From contig NZ_JAJIWP010000002.1 in assembly GCF_020880975.1 (NCBI RefSeq), positions 248,001-312,000 of the forward strand: a stretch of DNA of 64,000 bases. Reading direction: 5' to 3'. Below, piece by piece: positions 53,385 through 62,859 of this stretch (positions within the stretch are counted from its first letter, which is position 1; the number at the start of each line of letters is the position of its first letter). The stretch comes from Mucilaginibacter sp. UR6-1. Lineage in GTDB: Bacteria; Bacteroidota; Bacteroidia; Sphingobacteriales; Sphingobacteriaceae. A program made the position numbers and the translations under genes. The notes under the pieces were generated by a model. It ran no database searches, was not told the origin of the DNA, and was given only the letters and a program-made list of their open reading frames with translations.

Positions 53385-56300
53385 ATGAGAATCAGATCAA
53401 AAGAAAGAAAAATGTTAGCCGTCTTTTGGATGGTCTCCCTGCTATGTATAAGTTTTACCGGTTTTGCACAAGTTGCAGGTATTACCGGAAAGGTAATAGG
53501 TGCTGATGACCGCCTTGGTATTCCGGGGGCTTCTGTAACTGTTAAGGGTACTGCTACTTCTACTGCAACTGATGCTAACGGTAATTTCACTATTCGCGCT
53601 AAAGTGGGCGATGTATTAGTTTTTACCAGTATTGGTTATGTGCCCGCTGAAAGTAAGGTAGCCGGTACTGGCCCGGTTAGTATAACGCTGGCAACATCGA
53701 GAAGCAACTTAAATGAAGTTGTTGTAATAGGTTATGGTACCCAAAAACGTAAAGACCTTACCGGTTCCATTGCTTCTATTTCGTCAAAAGAACTTGCTAC
53801 CGCCCAGGCAACAACCTTTGATCAGGCTCTTCAGGGCCGGGTAGCCGGGGTAATGGTGCAAAGCGCATCCGGTCAGCCGGGTGGTGCTGCCAGTGTAACC
53901 ATCCGCGGTTTAGGAACTCTTTTGGCAAATAAAGATCCTCTTTATGTAATTGACGGGGTTATTATTCCGCCAAATTTCAATTCATCAACCGGGGGTGTGT
54001 ATTTAGGTAACAATCAGCTTAATACCAATCCGCTATCAACCATCAGCCCTGCAGATATTGCTTCAATAGATGTGTTGAAAGATGCATCGGCAATTGCCAT
54101 ATACGGGTCGCAGGGAAGCGCGGGTGTTGTGGTAATTACTACCAAGCGCGGCAAAGCAGGCGCGCCACGTATTAACTTTGATGGTTATTATGGTACACAA
54201 CGGGTATACAAGCAGATACCAATGCTTAATCTGCGCGAATATGCCGAATTTGTAAACACCAGAACCGCCATACAAGGTGGCGAACCGAGGGCGGATTTTG
54301 TTAATCCGCAATATTTGGGTGAGGGATCAAACTGGCAAAAAGAATTATTTAAGTCTGCCGCTACTTATACCGGAAACCTTTCTATCAGTGGTGGTGATGA
54401 GCGCACACAGTATCTGATCGGTGGTAACTACTTTAACCAGGATGGTTTGATCGTAGGGTCGGATTTTAAGAGGCAATCATTCAAGTTAAACCTGGATAAC
54501 CAAACAACCAGGTGGCTTAAAATTGGCAATAGCCTTACCATTTCAAATGTTAAAGAGAATGTTAACAGCTCACAGTATAATGTTGTTGGCTCAGCGCTTG
54601 GCCTTACGCCAGATATTGCTATTCAGAACCCTGATGGTAGCATAACCTTCCCGCCTGATTTTGTTGGTAATTACAATCCTAACCCAATTGCCGCTGCATC
54701 ATTAAATACAAACACGCTCGGCCGTACACAAATTTTTGGAAATTTATATGCTGAAGTAAAAATTCTTGAAGGCCTTACACTGCGAAACGAATATTCATTA
54801 AATATGGATTATGGTAATGTTGACCAGTTTACACCTTCATTATTAATCAATACATCTAAAACACAAAGTCGTTCTTTTGTTCAGGCAACAAATAACAAAA
54901 GCTATACTTTCAGAAACTTTCTGACCTATGATCGTACGGTATTTAGTGATCTGAACTTAAACCTGCTGTTGGGGCATGAGGCGAGCACCGGAAAATACAC
55001 TTACCTTTCAGGCTCGAGGACTGGCTTTGTGGCCAATAATCCTCAGGGGCTAAGTTTGGGTGATGCAAAAACGGCAACAAACGGAGGTGGTTACAGCGAC
55101 TACGCCAATGAAGCTTATTTCAGCCGCCTTAATTTAAATTACCGGGGCAAATATCTCCTGACCGCCAACGTACGTAATGACGGAAATTCAAACTTTGCCC
55201 CCGGTAACCGTTGGGTGGTTACATACGGCTTTGCCGGTGCCTGGGACATTGCGAAAGAGAATTTTCTTTTGAATAACAAGATCATTGATCAGGCTAAATT
55301 GAGGTTAGGTTATGGCCTTACCAACAATGCAAACATTCCAGGATACTCTTATGGTGCCGCAGTAAGCCTGCAAACAGTGGGCCTTGGCCAGGGCGCCCGG
55401 GTAACTAACATTGCCAATCCGGATGTTAAATGGGAAACAACAAAAGGTTACAACATTGGTGTCGACCTCGGTTTTCTTAAAAACCGTATCCAGTTAACTG
55501 CTGATGCTTATTACCGCAAAACACAAAACCTGTTAATGGTTGCTCCGCTGCCTTTGTACGCAGGTATTACCGGTACGGGTCAGTTGAATGCACCAACGGT
55601 AAATATCGGGTCTATAGAAAACAAGGGGTTGGAATTTGCGCTGAACACTAAAAACATTCTGCAGAAAGATTTTACTTGGTCGTCTACCATAACAGCCACT
55701 ATTGGGAATACTAAAATCTTATCGCTGAACGATATGAATGCTTACCTAACCGGTATTATTGATAACGGCCAGATATCGGTAACACGTACTGCGGTAAATG
55801 GTGGAATAGGTTCATTTTTTGGCTACATCTCAGAGGGCGTTTACAGAGACGGGGCGGATCTGACAAATTCACCTAAACCCGCTAATCAAACTATCGATCC
55901 AAGAAACGGTGTTTGGGTAGGTGATACCAAGTTAAAAGATTTAAATAAGGACGGTGTAATTGATCAGAATGACCAGACATATCTCGGCTCGCCGATACCT
56001 AAAATGCAGTATGGTTTTAATAACAATTTTACCTACAAAAATTTTGATCTAACCATATTCTTTAACGGTAACTACGGTAACAAGATATTGAACTATGAGA
56101 AAGTGAAACATCAGGACCCTAATGGTGGCACACATTATTTTACCAGTACATTGGATTATGCGAAGCTTGCGTTGGTTGACCCTAACGGATCTGCCACTGA
56201 TGCAAATAATATTTATGTTACCAATCCCGGAACACTTATTCCGGCCATCAGGATTGCCGGCAACCCCGCAACCAATACATCCCTGTCAAACAGGTTTATT

Positions 56301-56567
56301 GAGGATGGCTCATACCTGAGGTTGAAAAATATTAACCTGGGCTATAAATTGCCACAAAACCTGCTTACAAAATACAAAATCAGCTCATTGCGTGTATTCG
56401 CAAGCTGTACTAACCTGTTTACAATTACCAACTACAGCGGTTTCGATCCCGAAATTGGCAGTGCGTTGCCAAGCAGCAACGGTACCAACTCATTAACTAC
56501 AGGTATTGACTGGGGGCACTATCCCGCACCGCGTATCTACACTTTTGGATTTAACCTTGGATTGTAA
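53385..56567 (+). CDS. SusC/RagA family TonB-dependent transporter
   Basis: The product is a 1060-residue transporter with signal peptide (MLAVFWMVSLLCISFTGFAQ core), a carboxypeptidase-regulatory-like domain (about 28-105, ITGKVIGADDRLGIPGASVTVKGTA), a plug (NEVVVIGYGTQKRKDLTGSI, PLYVIDGVIIPPNF, IDVLKDASAIAIYGSQG) and a barrel ending IYTFGFNLGL. There is no STN domain, consistent with HTCS rather than ECF control. An internal ATG at 53412 would give a more usual signal length. It is followed 23 nt later by its SusD. Confidence 0.96.
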   Translation: MRIRSKERKMLAVFWMVSLLCISFTGFAQVAGITGKVIGADDRLGIPGASVTVKGTATSTATDANGNFTIRAKVGDVLVFTSIGYVPAESKVAGTGPVSITLATSRSNLNEVVVIGYGTQKRKDLTGSIASISSKELATAQATTFDQALQGRVAGVMVQSASGQPGGAASVTIRGLGTLLANKDPLYVIDGVIIPPNFNSSTGGVYLGNNQLNTNPLSTISPADIASIDVLKDASAIAIYGSQGSAGVVVITTKRGKAGAPRINFDGYYGTQRVYKQIPMLNLREYAEFVNTRTAIQGGEPRADFVNPQYLGEGSNWQKELFKSAATYTGNLSISGGDERTQYLIGGNYFNQDGLIVGSDFKRQSFKLNLDNQTTRWLKIGNSLTISNVKENVNSSQYNVVGSALGLTPDIAIQNPDGSITFPPDFVGNYNPNPIAAASLNTNTLGRTQIFGNLYAEVKILEGLTLRNEYSLNMDYGNVDQFTPSLLINTSKTQSRSFVQATNNKSYTFRNFLTYDRTVFSDLNLNLLLGHEASTGKYTYLSGSRTGFVANNPQGLSLGDAKTATNGGGYSDYANEAYFSRLNLNYRGKYLLTANVRNDGNSNFAPGNRWVVTYGFAGAWDIAKENFLLNNKIIDQAKLRLGYGLTNNANIPGYSYGAAVSLQTVGLGQGARVTNIANPDVKWETTKGYNIGVDLGFLKNRIQLTADAYYRKTQNLLMVAPLPLYAGITGTGQLNAPTVNIGSIENKGLEFALNTKNILQKDFTWSSTITATIGNTKILSLNDMNAYLTGIIDNGQISVTRTAVNGGIGSFFGYISEGVYRDGADLTNSPKPANQTIDPRNGVWVGDTKLKDLNKDGVIDQNDQTYLGSPIPKMQYGFNNNFTYKNFDLTIFFNGNYGNKILNYEKVKHQDPNGGTHYFTSTLDYAKLALVDPNGSATDANNIYVTNPGTLIPAIRIAGNPATNTSLSNRFIEDGSYLRLKNINLGYKLPQNLLTKYKISSLRVFASCTNLFTITNYSGFDPEIGSALPSSNGTNSLTTGIDWGHYPAPRIYTFGFNLGL

Positions 56568-56590
56568 CGAGCACTACAAAAATCAAAGTA

Positions 56591-58201
56591 ATGAAACTAA
56601 CTAAAAAGCTTTTAATAACCACATCGCTTGCAGCCGCTGCAATTTTTACCGGCTGTAATAAAGATTTTTTAAATAAGGGAATTCCGCAGGATCAACTTAC
56701 CATCAATACATTTTATCAAACTGCCGAGGAATTGCAAATGGTTACCAGCTACCTGTACGGGCAGCCCTGGTTTGACTATAACTGGCCATTCAGTTACCAG
56801 ATAAGTGAAGTGCAATCAGCTAATGCGGTTACCTACACCTGGAACCAAAATGCTACAGCTTTTTTGAACTTTGCAACGCCTGCAAATAGTTCTGACACTA
56901 AATATGGTTGGTCGTCACTATTTAACGTGGTTGCACATTGTAACACCACCATCATCAACGTAACAGAAAAAACACCGGAAACATTAGCTGCTGCTAAAAT
57001 GACTGCCCTGGGCGAGGCACACTTCATCCGTGCAATGGCCTACTTTCAACTTGTACAGATATTTGGCCCTGTGCCTATCATAGAAGACAATAATAAAATT
57101 GCCGCTGACCCAAATGTCAAAACAAACATTGTAAAAGACGTTTACCGTTTTATCATCACAGATTTGAACAATGCTGTTCGTTTGTTGCCTTTAACAAATA
57201 CCAAGGGCCATGTTAACCGTTGGGGGGCAAAGGGGCTGCTGTCAAAAGTATATCTTACCAATGCCGGCATTAACGGAAACCGTGAACAGGCAAGTTTGGA
57301 CAGCGCCCGAAAATATGCGCTGGATGTTGCTGCAAACAGCGGTTATGCATTAGCGCAAAATTATTCAGATATATTTTTGAGCAAGAACAACAATGCGCTT
57401 CCGGAGCAAATGTTCGGGCTACAGTGGTCGGTTGATGCGGGTTCACCTTATGGTAATAACGATCAGCGTCAGACCCAGATTGAGGGCGACGCCGCTATTG
57501 ATGATGTAGGCGGCGGCGGCTGGGGCGGATTTCGTGTGAGTGCTGATCTGGCAAAGCTTTTTTCAGATTCAGATTTACGACGTAAAGCAACCTTTATGAG
57601 GGCGGGCGATATCTATCCCGAACTTATTACGGCGAATAACCCTAACGGCTACGCAATGACCGATACATCAGCATTATTTATTAAAAAATATGTTATCGGA
57701 GGGCCGCTGGCAAACGGTGGGGCAAACATAAGGCCGCAGTTTGGTAATATTCCTACCTATTTGTTACGCCTTTCAGATGTTTACCTGGTGTTAGCAGAAG
57801 CTACGCTCGGCTCGGCCGCAAGTACCGCTGATGCAGAAGCATTGCTGTATTTTAATAAGGTACGTACCCGTGCAGGTTTACCAACTGTTTCAACATTGAA
57901 TTTTCAAACAATTTTTAATGAGCGAAGGCTGGAACTTGCAGGCGAAAACCAATTTTGGTTTGATATTAAACGCTGGCATGACTGGGACGCGGCAGGCGCA
58001 ACAGCTTTTGTAAAGGGGCAGCACCGTAATATGGCTTCATTCTTTCCGGACCGTGGTACTTATTATGAAACTACACAGCCTGATCAGGGTCAGTTAACCA
58101 TAGTTACCGGTATTAGTCCGCAAAGTTGGACACTTGGATATCCGGCAGCCGATTTGACAAGTAATCCCAACTTGTCGCAGCCACCTGTACCATATTATTA
58201 A
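56591..58201 (+). CDS. SusD/RagB family lipoprotein
   Basis: The product is a 536-residue lipoprotein (lipobox IFTGC) with the SusD opening FLNKGIPQDQLTINTFYQTAEEL, the TPR helix GEAHFIRAMAYFQLVQIFGPVPI and the C-terminal FNERRLELAGENQFWFDIKRWHDW block. It binds mannan oligosaccharides for the preceding SusC by context. Confidence 0.95.
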   Translation: MKLTKKLLITTSLAAAAIFTGCNKDFLNKGIPQDQLTINTFYQTAEELQMVTSYLYGQPWFDYNWPFSYQISEVQSANAVTYTWNQNATAFLNFATPANSSDTKYGWSSLFNVVAHCNTTIINVTEKTPETLAAAKMTALGEAHFIRAMAYFQLVQIFGPVPIIEDNNKIAADPNVKTNIVKDVYRFIITDLNNAVRLLPLTNTKGHVNRWGAKGLLSKVYLTNAGINGNREQASLDSARKYALDVAANSGYALAQNYSDIFLSKNNNALPEQMFGLQWSVDAGSPYGNNDQRQTQIEGDAAIDDVGGGGWGGFRVSADLAKLFSDSDLRRKATFMRAGDIYPELITANNPNGYAMTDTSALFIKKYVIGGPLANGGANIRPQFGNIPTYLLRLSDVYLVLAEATLGSAASTADAEALLYFNKVRTRAGLPTVSTLNFQTIFNERRLELAGENQFWFDIKRWHDWDAAGATAFVKGQHRNMASFFPDRGTYYETTQPDQGQLTIVTGISPQSWTLGYPAADLTSNPNLSQPPVPYY

Positions 58202-58245
58202 ACAGAACAAGCACTAACAGAAAATTATTGATATAATATTTCAAC

Positions 58246-59502
58246 ATGAAAAATTCATCATTAACCATAAAAGCGATAGTTTATTTGGCACTCGTGTCAA
58301 CTATGGCTTTGTTCTCCTGCAAAAAAAATCAGTCGGCAGGGCCGCCTACTATCACCGGTTTCAGGCTTTACGCGCAAAGCCCGCTGGATTCAGTTATTGC
58401 CGAAGACGCTGATATAAAAGCCATACGACCGGGCGATATGATTGTTATACAGGGTAATAACCTTGATAACATGCGCGCTGTATTTTTTAACGGCTTTCCG
58501 GCGGCAATTAACACCGCATTCAGTTCAAAAAACAACTTTGTTGTAGAAGTACCGGGCAACATACCATTTGCCACAATCCCGGAAGCTGATTTTAATACGG
58601 TTAAAGTAGTAACTGAAGGCGGAACAGTAATCAAAAAATTCCCTATTGTTGCGCCAAAACCCATTATTACCGGAATATCCAATGAAATGCCTAATCCGGG
58701 GGAAACGATAACACTTTACGGTTCGGGCCTGTTTGCGGTTACCAAATTAACGCTGCCCGGCAATATAGATGTACCGGTTACCGGAGTTGTTTCTGATCCG
58801 GGGGGCGTATCTGCTGATTTTGAGTTACCTGCAGGTTTTACTAACCAAAGCGGAACTATATCGGTAGAAACAAAATACGGAGTATCTACCTCCATAGCAA
58901 AGCTAAATGATGCCACCGGTATGGTATGTAATTTTGATGACTTAAACGGTTTTGATGCCGGCAATACTACTGCAACTGTTATCAATAGTTCAAGTTTATA
59001 CCCGGGTAACCACGGCAATTATGCAAGAATGAACGTGGAGAGTATGCCCATCGGTGATTGGAACGACTGGCAGGCGGGGCGCAGGCTGGTTCTTAATTAT
59101 TTTCAATGGGTACCTGTAGGCCAGGTAAATGCCCCTGCTGCTAATTGGGCTGTTAAGTTTGAAATATATGTTAAAAATCCATGGTCCGGCGGATGTATGT
59201 TTTTGCACGATTGGTCATGGGGATATACCAGCAGGTACGAACCATGGAAATCTGCAGCTACCGGCGCCTACCAAACCACGGGCTGGGTAACCGTAACCTT
59301 ACCATTATCCAGTTTCAAAAGCAAACCGAGCACCGGCCCAACTGCTGGCATAGATGGCACAGGCGAAGCAAAAGCAACGGTTGGCGAATTGATTGGCAGC
59401 AGCGGGAATAACAGGTTAGGTTTTTTCTTTAACAACGCCTTAACACCTGTTACCAATTTTGATATAGCAATCGATAATATTCGCGTGGTAAAAATTAAAT
59501 AA
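58246..59502 (+). CDS. Surface glycan-binding lipoprotein with IPT/TIG domains
   Basis: The product is a 418-residue lipoprotein (lipobox ALFSC). Two tandem IPT/TIG immunoglobulin-like domains follow (about 35-135: IRPGDMIVIQGNNLDNMRAVFFNGFPA; about 140-225: NPGETITLYGSGLFAVTKL). The C-terminal ~190 residues (VCNFDDLNGFDAG, LVLNYFQWVPVGQ, NWAVKFEIYVKNPWSGG, FDIAIDNIRVV) form a jelly-roll-like binding domain similar to SGBP proteins at the SusE position. It is the third gene of the SusCD operon and would bind mannan at the cell surface. Confidence 0.87.
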   Translation: MKNSSLTIKAIVYLALVSTMALFSCKKNQSAGPPTITGFRLYAQSPLDSVIAEDADIKAIRPGDMIVIQGNNLDNMRAVFFNGFPAAINTAFSSKNNFVVEVPGNIPFATIPEADFNTVKVVTEGGTVIKKFPIVAPKPIITGISNEMPNPGETITLYGSGLFAVTKLTLPGNIDVPVTGVVSDPGGVSADFELPAGFTNQSGTISVETKYGVSTSIAKLNDATGMVCNFDDLNGFDAGNTTATVINSSSLYPGNHGNYARMNVESMPIGDWNDWQAGRRLVLNYFQWVPVGQVNAPAANWAVKFEIYVKNPWSGGCMFLHDWSWGYTSRYEPWKSAATGAYQTTGWVTVTLPLSSFKSKPSTGPTAGIDGTGEAKATVGELIGSSGNNRLGFFFNNALTPVTNFDIAIDNIRVVKIK

Positions 59503-59809
59503 TTAAAACTGTCAATTAGTTATGCAAGTTGCCCGGTAAGCCAAGTGCCCCAGGCAATTTGCTGCCAGTACCAGGAGGTGTTATTTTTAAACACCCGTCC
59601 AAAAAACAGCAAAATAGTATTATTAATGATCTTGATACTATTAGTTTGTGATAGTAGAGAATGTGCATACTTGTGCAAGATGATAACAACGGTTAGGGAA
59701 GGATAATATCACTTGCCACAACATTATACAATAATAAAAAATCGGTTCAAATTTTTTATGATGCGATACCCGGCCGCCCCAATTTATGCACACCATCTAT
59801 TAAAACAAT
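59503..59809. other. 307-nt intergenic region before GH2
   Basis: No gene is recognised. An 8-bp inverted repeat AATAGTAT/ATACTATT (59613-59620 with 59635-59642) may be a weak terminator. No clear promoter pair was seen. Confidence 0.45.
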
Positions 59810-62674
59810 ATGTCAAATAACTATAACATGACCATCAAATCCCTTTTACTAATTCTTTTTATTGGCTTAGCAAATCACAGCTTTGCGCAGGAGGCCAAAA
59901 CAGCTACGCTTAGGCAACGCATATCTTTAGATAACGACTGGAGATTCGCTTTCGGCCATCCGTACGATACTAAATTAGATTACAATAACGGCACGAGCTA
60001 CTTTTCATACATCACCAAAGCAGGATATGGCGACGGTGCCGCAGCAACTAAGTTTGACGACAGGTCGTGGCGAAAATTGAACGTTCCGCATGATTGGGCT
60101 GTTGAAGCTAAGTTTAGTTCAAATGGTAGCTACAGCCATGGATTCAAAGCCATCGGCAGAAGCTTTCCGGAAAGCAGCGTTGGCTGGTACCGCAAAAAGA
60201 TACAGATTGCGCAAGCGGATTACGGAAAGCGGATTACCATTGCATTTGATGGTGTATTTCGTAATTCAATTGTTTGGGTTAATGGGCAATATTTAGGCAA
60301 TGAGCAAAGTGGTTATAATGGTTTTGAATATGATATTACAGATTATTTAAACTACGGCGGCGATAATACCATTGCAGTACGCGTAGATGCTACGATGGAA
60401 GAGGGCTGGTTTTATGAAGGTGCGGGTATATACCGTCATGTTTGGCTAAACAAAACTAATACTCTACATGTGGCCACCAATGGCACATTTGTAACTACGG
60501 ATGTTAGCGGAAATAATGCTGCAATTACAGCCAAAGTAACTGTAAGGAATGACGGAAAAACAAACAAAAATGTAACACTACTCCAGCAAATATTTGATCA
60601 GAAAGGCAAGTTAGTGGTTGCTAAAACATCCGGCTCGGGTACTGTGCCGATGCTTAAAACATACGATGCAACCGATCAGTTGAGTATTCATAATCCCACT
60701 TTATGGTCGGTAGATCAGCCCTATCGCTATAAGCTGGTAACTACATTGATGGATAACAATGTACCTGTAGATCGTTACGAAACGCGCTTTGGTATACGCA
60801 CCATTAGTTTTGATGCAAACAAGGGCTTCTTTTTAAACGGTAAGAGCCTGAAAATTAAAGGCACCAACAACCATCAGGATCATGCTGGTGTGGGTTCGGC
60901 AATGCCGGATGAGCTTCAATATTTCAGGATAGCAGCCCTAAAAGGCATGGGTAGTAATGCGTACCGCTGTTCGCACAATCCACCAACACCTGAACTTTTA
61001 GAGGCTTGTGATAGTTTAGGCATGCTGTTGATAGATGAAAACCGCCTGATGGGTATCACAGATTATCATTTGGGCGCGGTAAAAAAGATGATTGAGCGCG
61101 ACCGTAATCATCCGAGCGTTATCAGTTGGTCAATCGGCAACGAAGAATGGGGAATAGAGAATTCTGAAGTAGGTGCACGCATAGCAACAACCATGCAGGC
61201 GTATGTAAAAAGCTTAGATACCACCCGTTCAGTTACAGCGGCCTTTAGTGGCGGCTGGGGTAATGGTATCGCCTCAGTTATCGATGTGATGGGCTACAAC
61301 TATTTGGGTCAGGAAAATCCTGATGCGCAGCATAAAAAGTATCCATGGCAAAAGGGGTGGGGTACCGAAGAAGGATCTACTTTTGCCACCCGCGGTATCT
61401 ATTTTACTAATGACAGCCTGCACTATAGATCTGCCTATGATGCCCCGCCAAGGCCTAAGTTTTACAGCATAGAGAACGGCTGGAAGTTTTATGCCGAGCG
61501 TGACTTTTTAGCAGGAATGTTTATCTGGACGGGTTTTGACTACCGCGGAGAACCAACCCCTTACAGTTGGCCCTCAGTCGGCTCATACTTTGGTATGCTC
61601 GATCAATGTGGTTTTCCGAAAGATAATGTATGGTATTTGAAGTCGTGGTGGGGGAGTAAACCTATACTGCACCTGTTGCCTCACTGGAACCTGAAAGGCA
61701 AAGAAGGCCAGCCTATAGAAGTTTGGGCATACAGCAATTGTGACGAAGTGGAGCTGTTTCTTAACAACAAAAGCCAGGGGCGCAAAACTATGCCCAAAAA
61801 CGGGCATTTGGAATGGACTGTAAGTTACGCACCGGGTGAGCTTAAGGCGGTAGGATACAAGGCAGGAAAGCAAATATTAACCGAAACGGTTAAAACCACC
61901 GGTGTGGCCAGCCAGATTACCTTGTCAGCCCATAAAAATACGCTGAAGGCAGATGGAAAGGATATTGCCATCATCACAGTAGGCGCGGCAGATAAAAAAG
62001 GTTTGCAGGTACCTGATGCTGAAAACCCGATAAGCTTTGCATTAAAAGGCCCCGGAAGCATAATTGGTGTGGGGAACGGTAATCCAACCTCTATTGAGCC
62101 TGACAAATACTTACCATTGTTGGTTAATCTGCCTATCGAGAATTTTAGCGAATTGGCGGTAAACGATACAGTAAATCGTCCTGAAGTGAGCGCTGAATTT
62201 AATGACAGCGCGTGGAGAAAGGCATTTAGCAGCCGTTATGACACCACCAAGAAAGCCTGGGTTTACAGAGGCAGTATCAATTTAGCCTATAGCATGACCA
62301 GCCAGCCGCTTAAGTTTTATTATAAAAGTATTGGCAAAAAGCAGTCCATCTACGTGAACGGAAATTTAGTTGCAGCAAACCTGAATGAAAACCCGGAGGG
62401 TGATGAGATTACTATTGATAACAAATTTTTAAAAGCAGGGCCTAATTCTATAGCCATTATTACAATACCACTGCGTAAAAAGAACGACTGGGATAACCTG
62501 AATACCGACCCGGGGATAATTCAATTTGCGCAGCCCGCCGGTGTGTGGAAAAGAAAGCTTTTTAGCGGCCTGGCTCAAATTATTGTTCAATCAACAGGGG
62601 AGGCAGGCAAGGTTACACTAACGGCAACAAGTGCAGGTTTAAAAACCCAAAGCATTGATTTAACTGTTAAATAA
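59810..62674 (+). CDS. GH2 glycosidase, beta-galactosidase-type with DUF4982-like region
   Basis: The product is a 954-residue secreted enzyme (signal peptide within residues 1-27; an ATG at 59828 is an equally good start). Domains: sugar-binding jelly roll (about 40-220), immunoglobulin-like domain (about 225-335), TIM barrel (about 340-640) with the acid/base Glu in SWSIGNEEWG (about 444) and the nucleophile region in WGTEEGS (about 520), GMFIWTGFDYRGEPTPYSW, then Ig-like domains (about 650-800) including a DUF4982/Big-like segment, and a C-terminal galactose-binding-like domain (about 780-900, NDSAWRKAFSS). GH2 members of this architecture are usually beta-galactosidases; a beta-mannosidase role in this mannan locus is possible but the motifs favour the former. 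Confidence 0.88.
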   Translation: MSNNYNMTIKSLLLILFIGLANHSFAQEAKTATLRQRISLDNDWRFAFGHPYDTKLDYNNGTSYFSYITKAGYGDGAAATKFDDRSWRKLNVPHDWAVEAKFSSNGSYSHGFKAIGRSFPESSVGWYRKKIQIAQADYGKRITIAFDGVFRNSIVWVNGQYLGNEQSGYNGFEYDITDYLNYGGDNTIAVRVDATMEEGWFYEGAGIYRHVWLNKTNTLHVATNGTFVTTDVSGNNAAITAKVTVRNDGKTNKNVTLLQQIFDQKGKLVVAKTSGSGTVPMLKTYDATDQLSIHNPTLWSVDQPYRYKLVTTLMDNNVPVDRYETRFGIRTISFDANKGFFLNGKSLKIKGTNNHQDHAGVGSAMPDELQYFRIAALKGMGSNAYRCSHNPPTPELLEACDSLGMLLIDENRLMGITDYHLGAVKKMIERDRNHPSVISWSIGNEEWGIENSEVGARIATTMQAYVKSLDTTRSVTAAFSGGWGNGIASVIDVMGYNYLGQENPDAQHKKYPWQKGWGTEEGSTFATRGIYFTNDSLHYRSAYDAPPRPKFYSIENGWKFYAERDFLAGMFIWTGFDYRGEPTPYSWPSVGSYFGMLDQCGFPKDNVWYLKSWWGSKPILHLLPHWNLKGKEGQPIEVWAYSNCDEVELFLNNKSQGRKTMPKNGHLEWTVSYAPGELKAVGYKAGKQILTETVKTTGVASQITLSAHKNTLKADGKDIAIITVGAADKKGLQVPDAENPISFALKGPGSIIGVGNGNPTSIEPDKYLPLLVNLPIENFSELAVNDTVNRPEVSAEFNDSAWRKAFSSRYDTTKKAWVYRGSINLAYSMTSQPLKFYYKSIGKKQSIYVNGNLVAANLNENPEGDEITIDNKFLKAGPNSIAIITIPLRKKNDWDNLNTDPGIIQFAQPAGVWKRKLFSGLAQIIVQSTGEAGKVTLTATSAGLKTQSIDLTVK

Positions 62675-62859
62675 GGTTATTTTAATAAACCTGCATTCTT
62701 TTTTGATTCAGATAAGGGAAGCGTTCTGTTACTGATTATTGTGTCTATCACCAATATAAATTCAAGTAAAACCAATGTGTTGCAGGCTGTCATAAGCCGG
62801 CTTGCAGCATAATTGGGTATGGTGAATTTTATGTTTTAAACCAATAAAACCAAATAGAT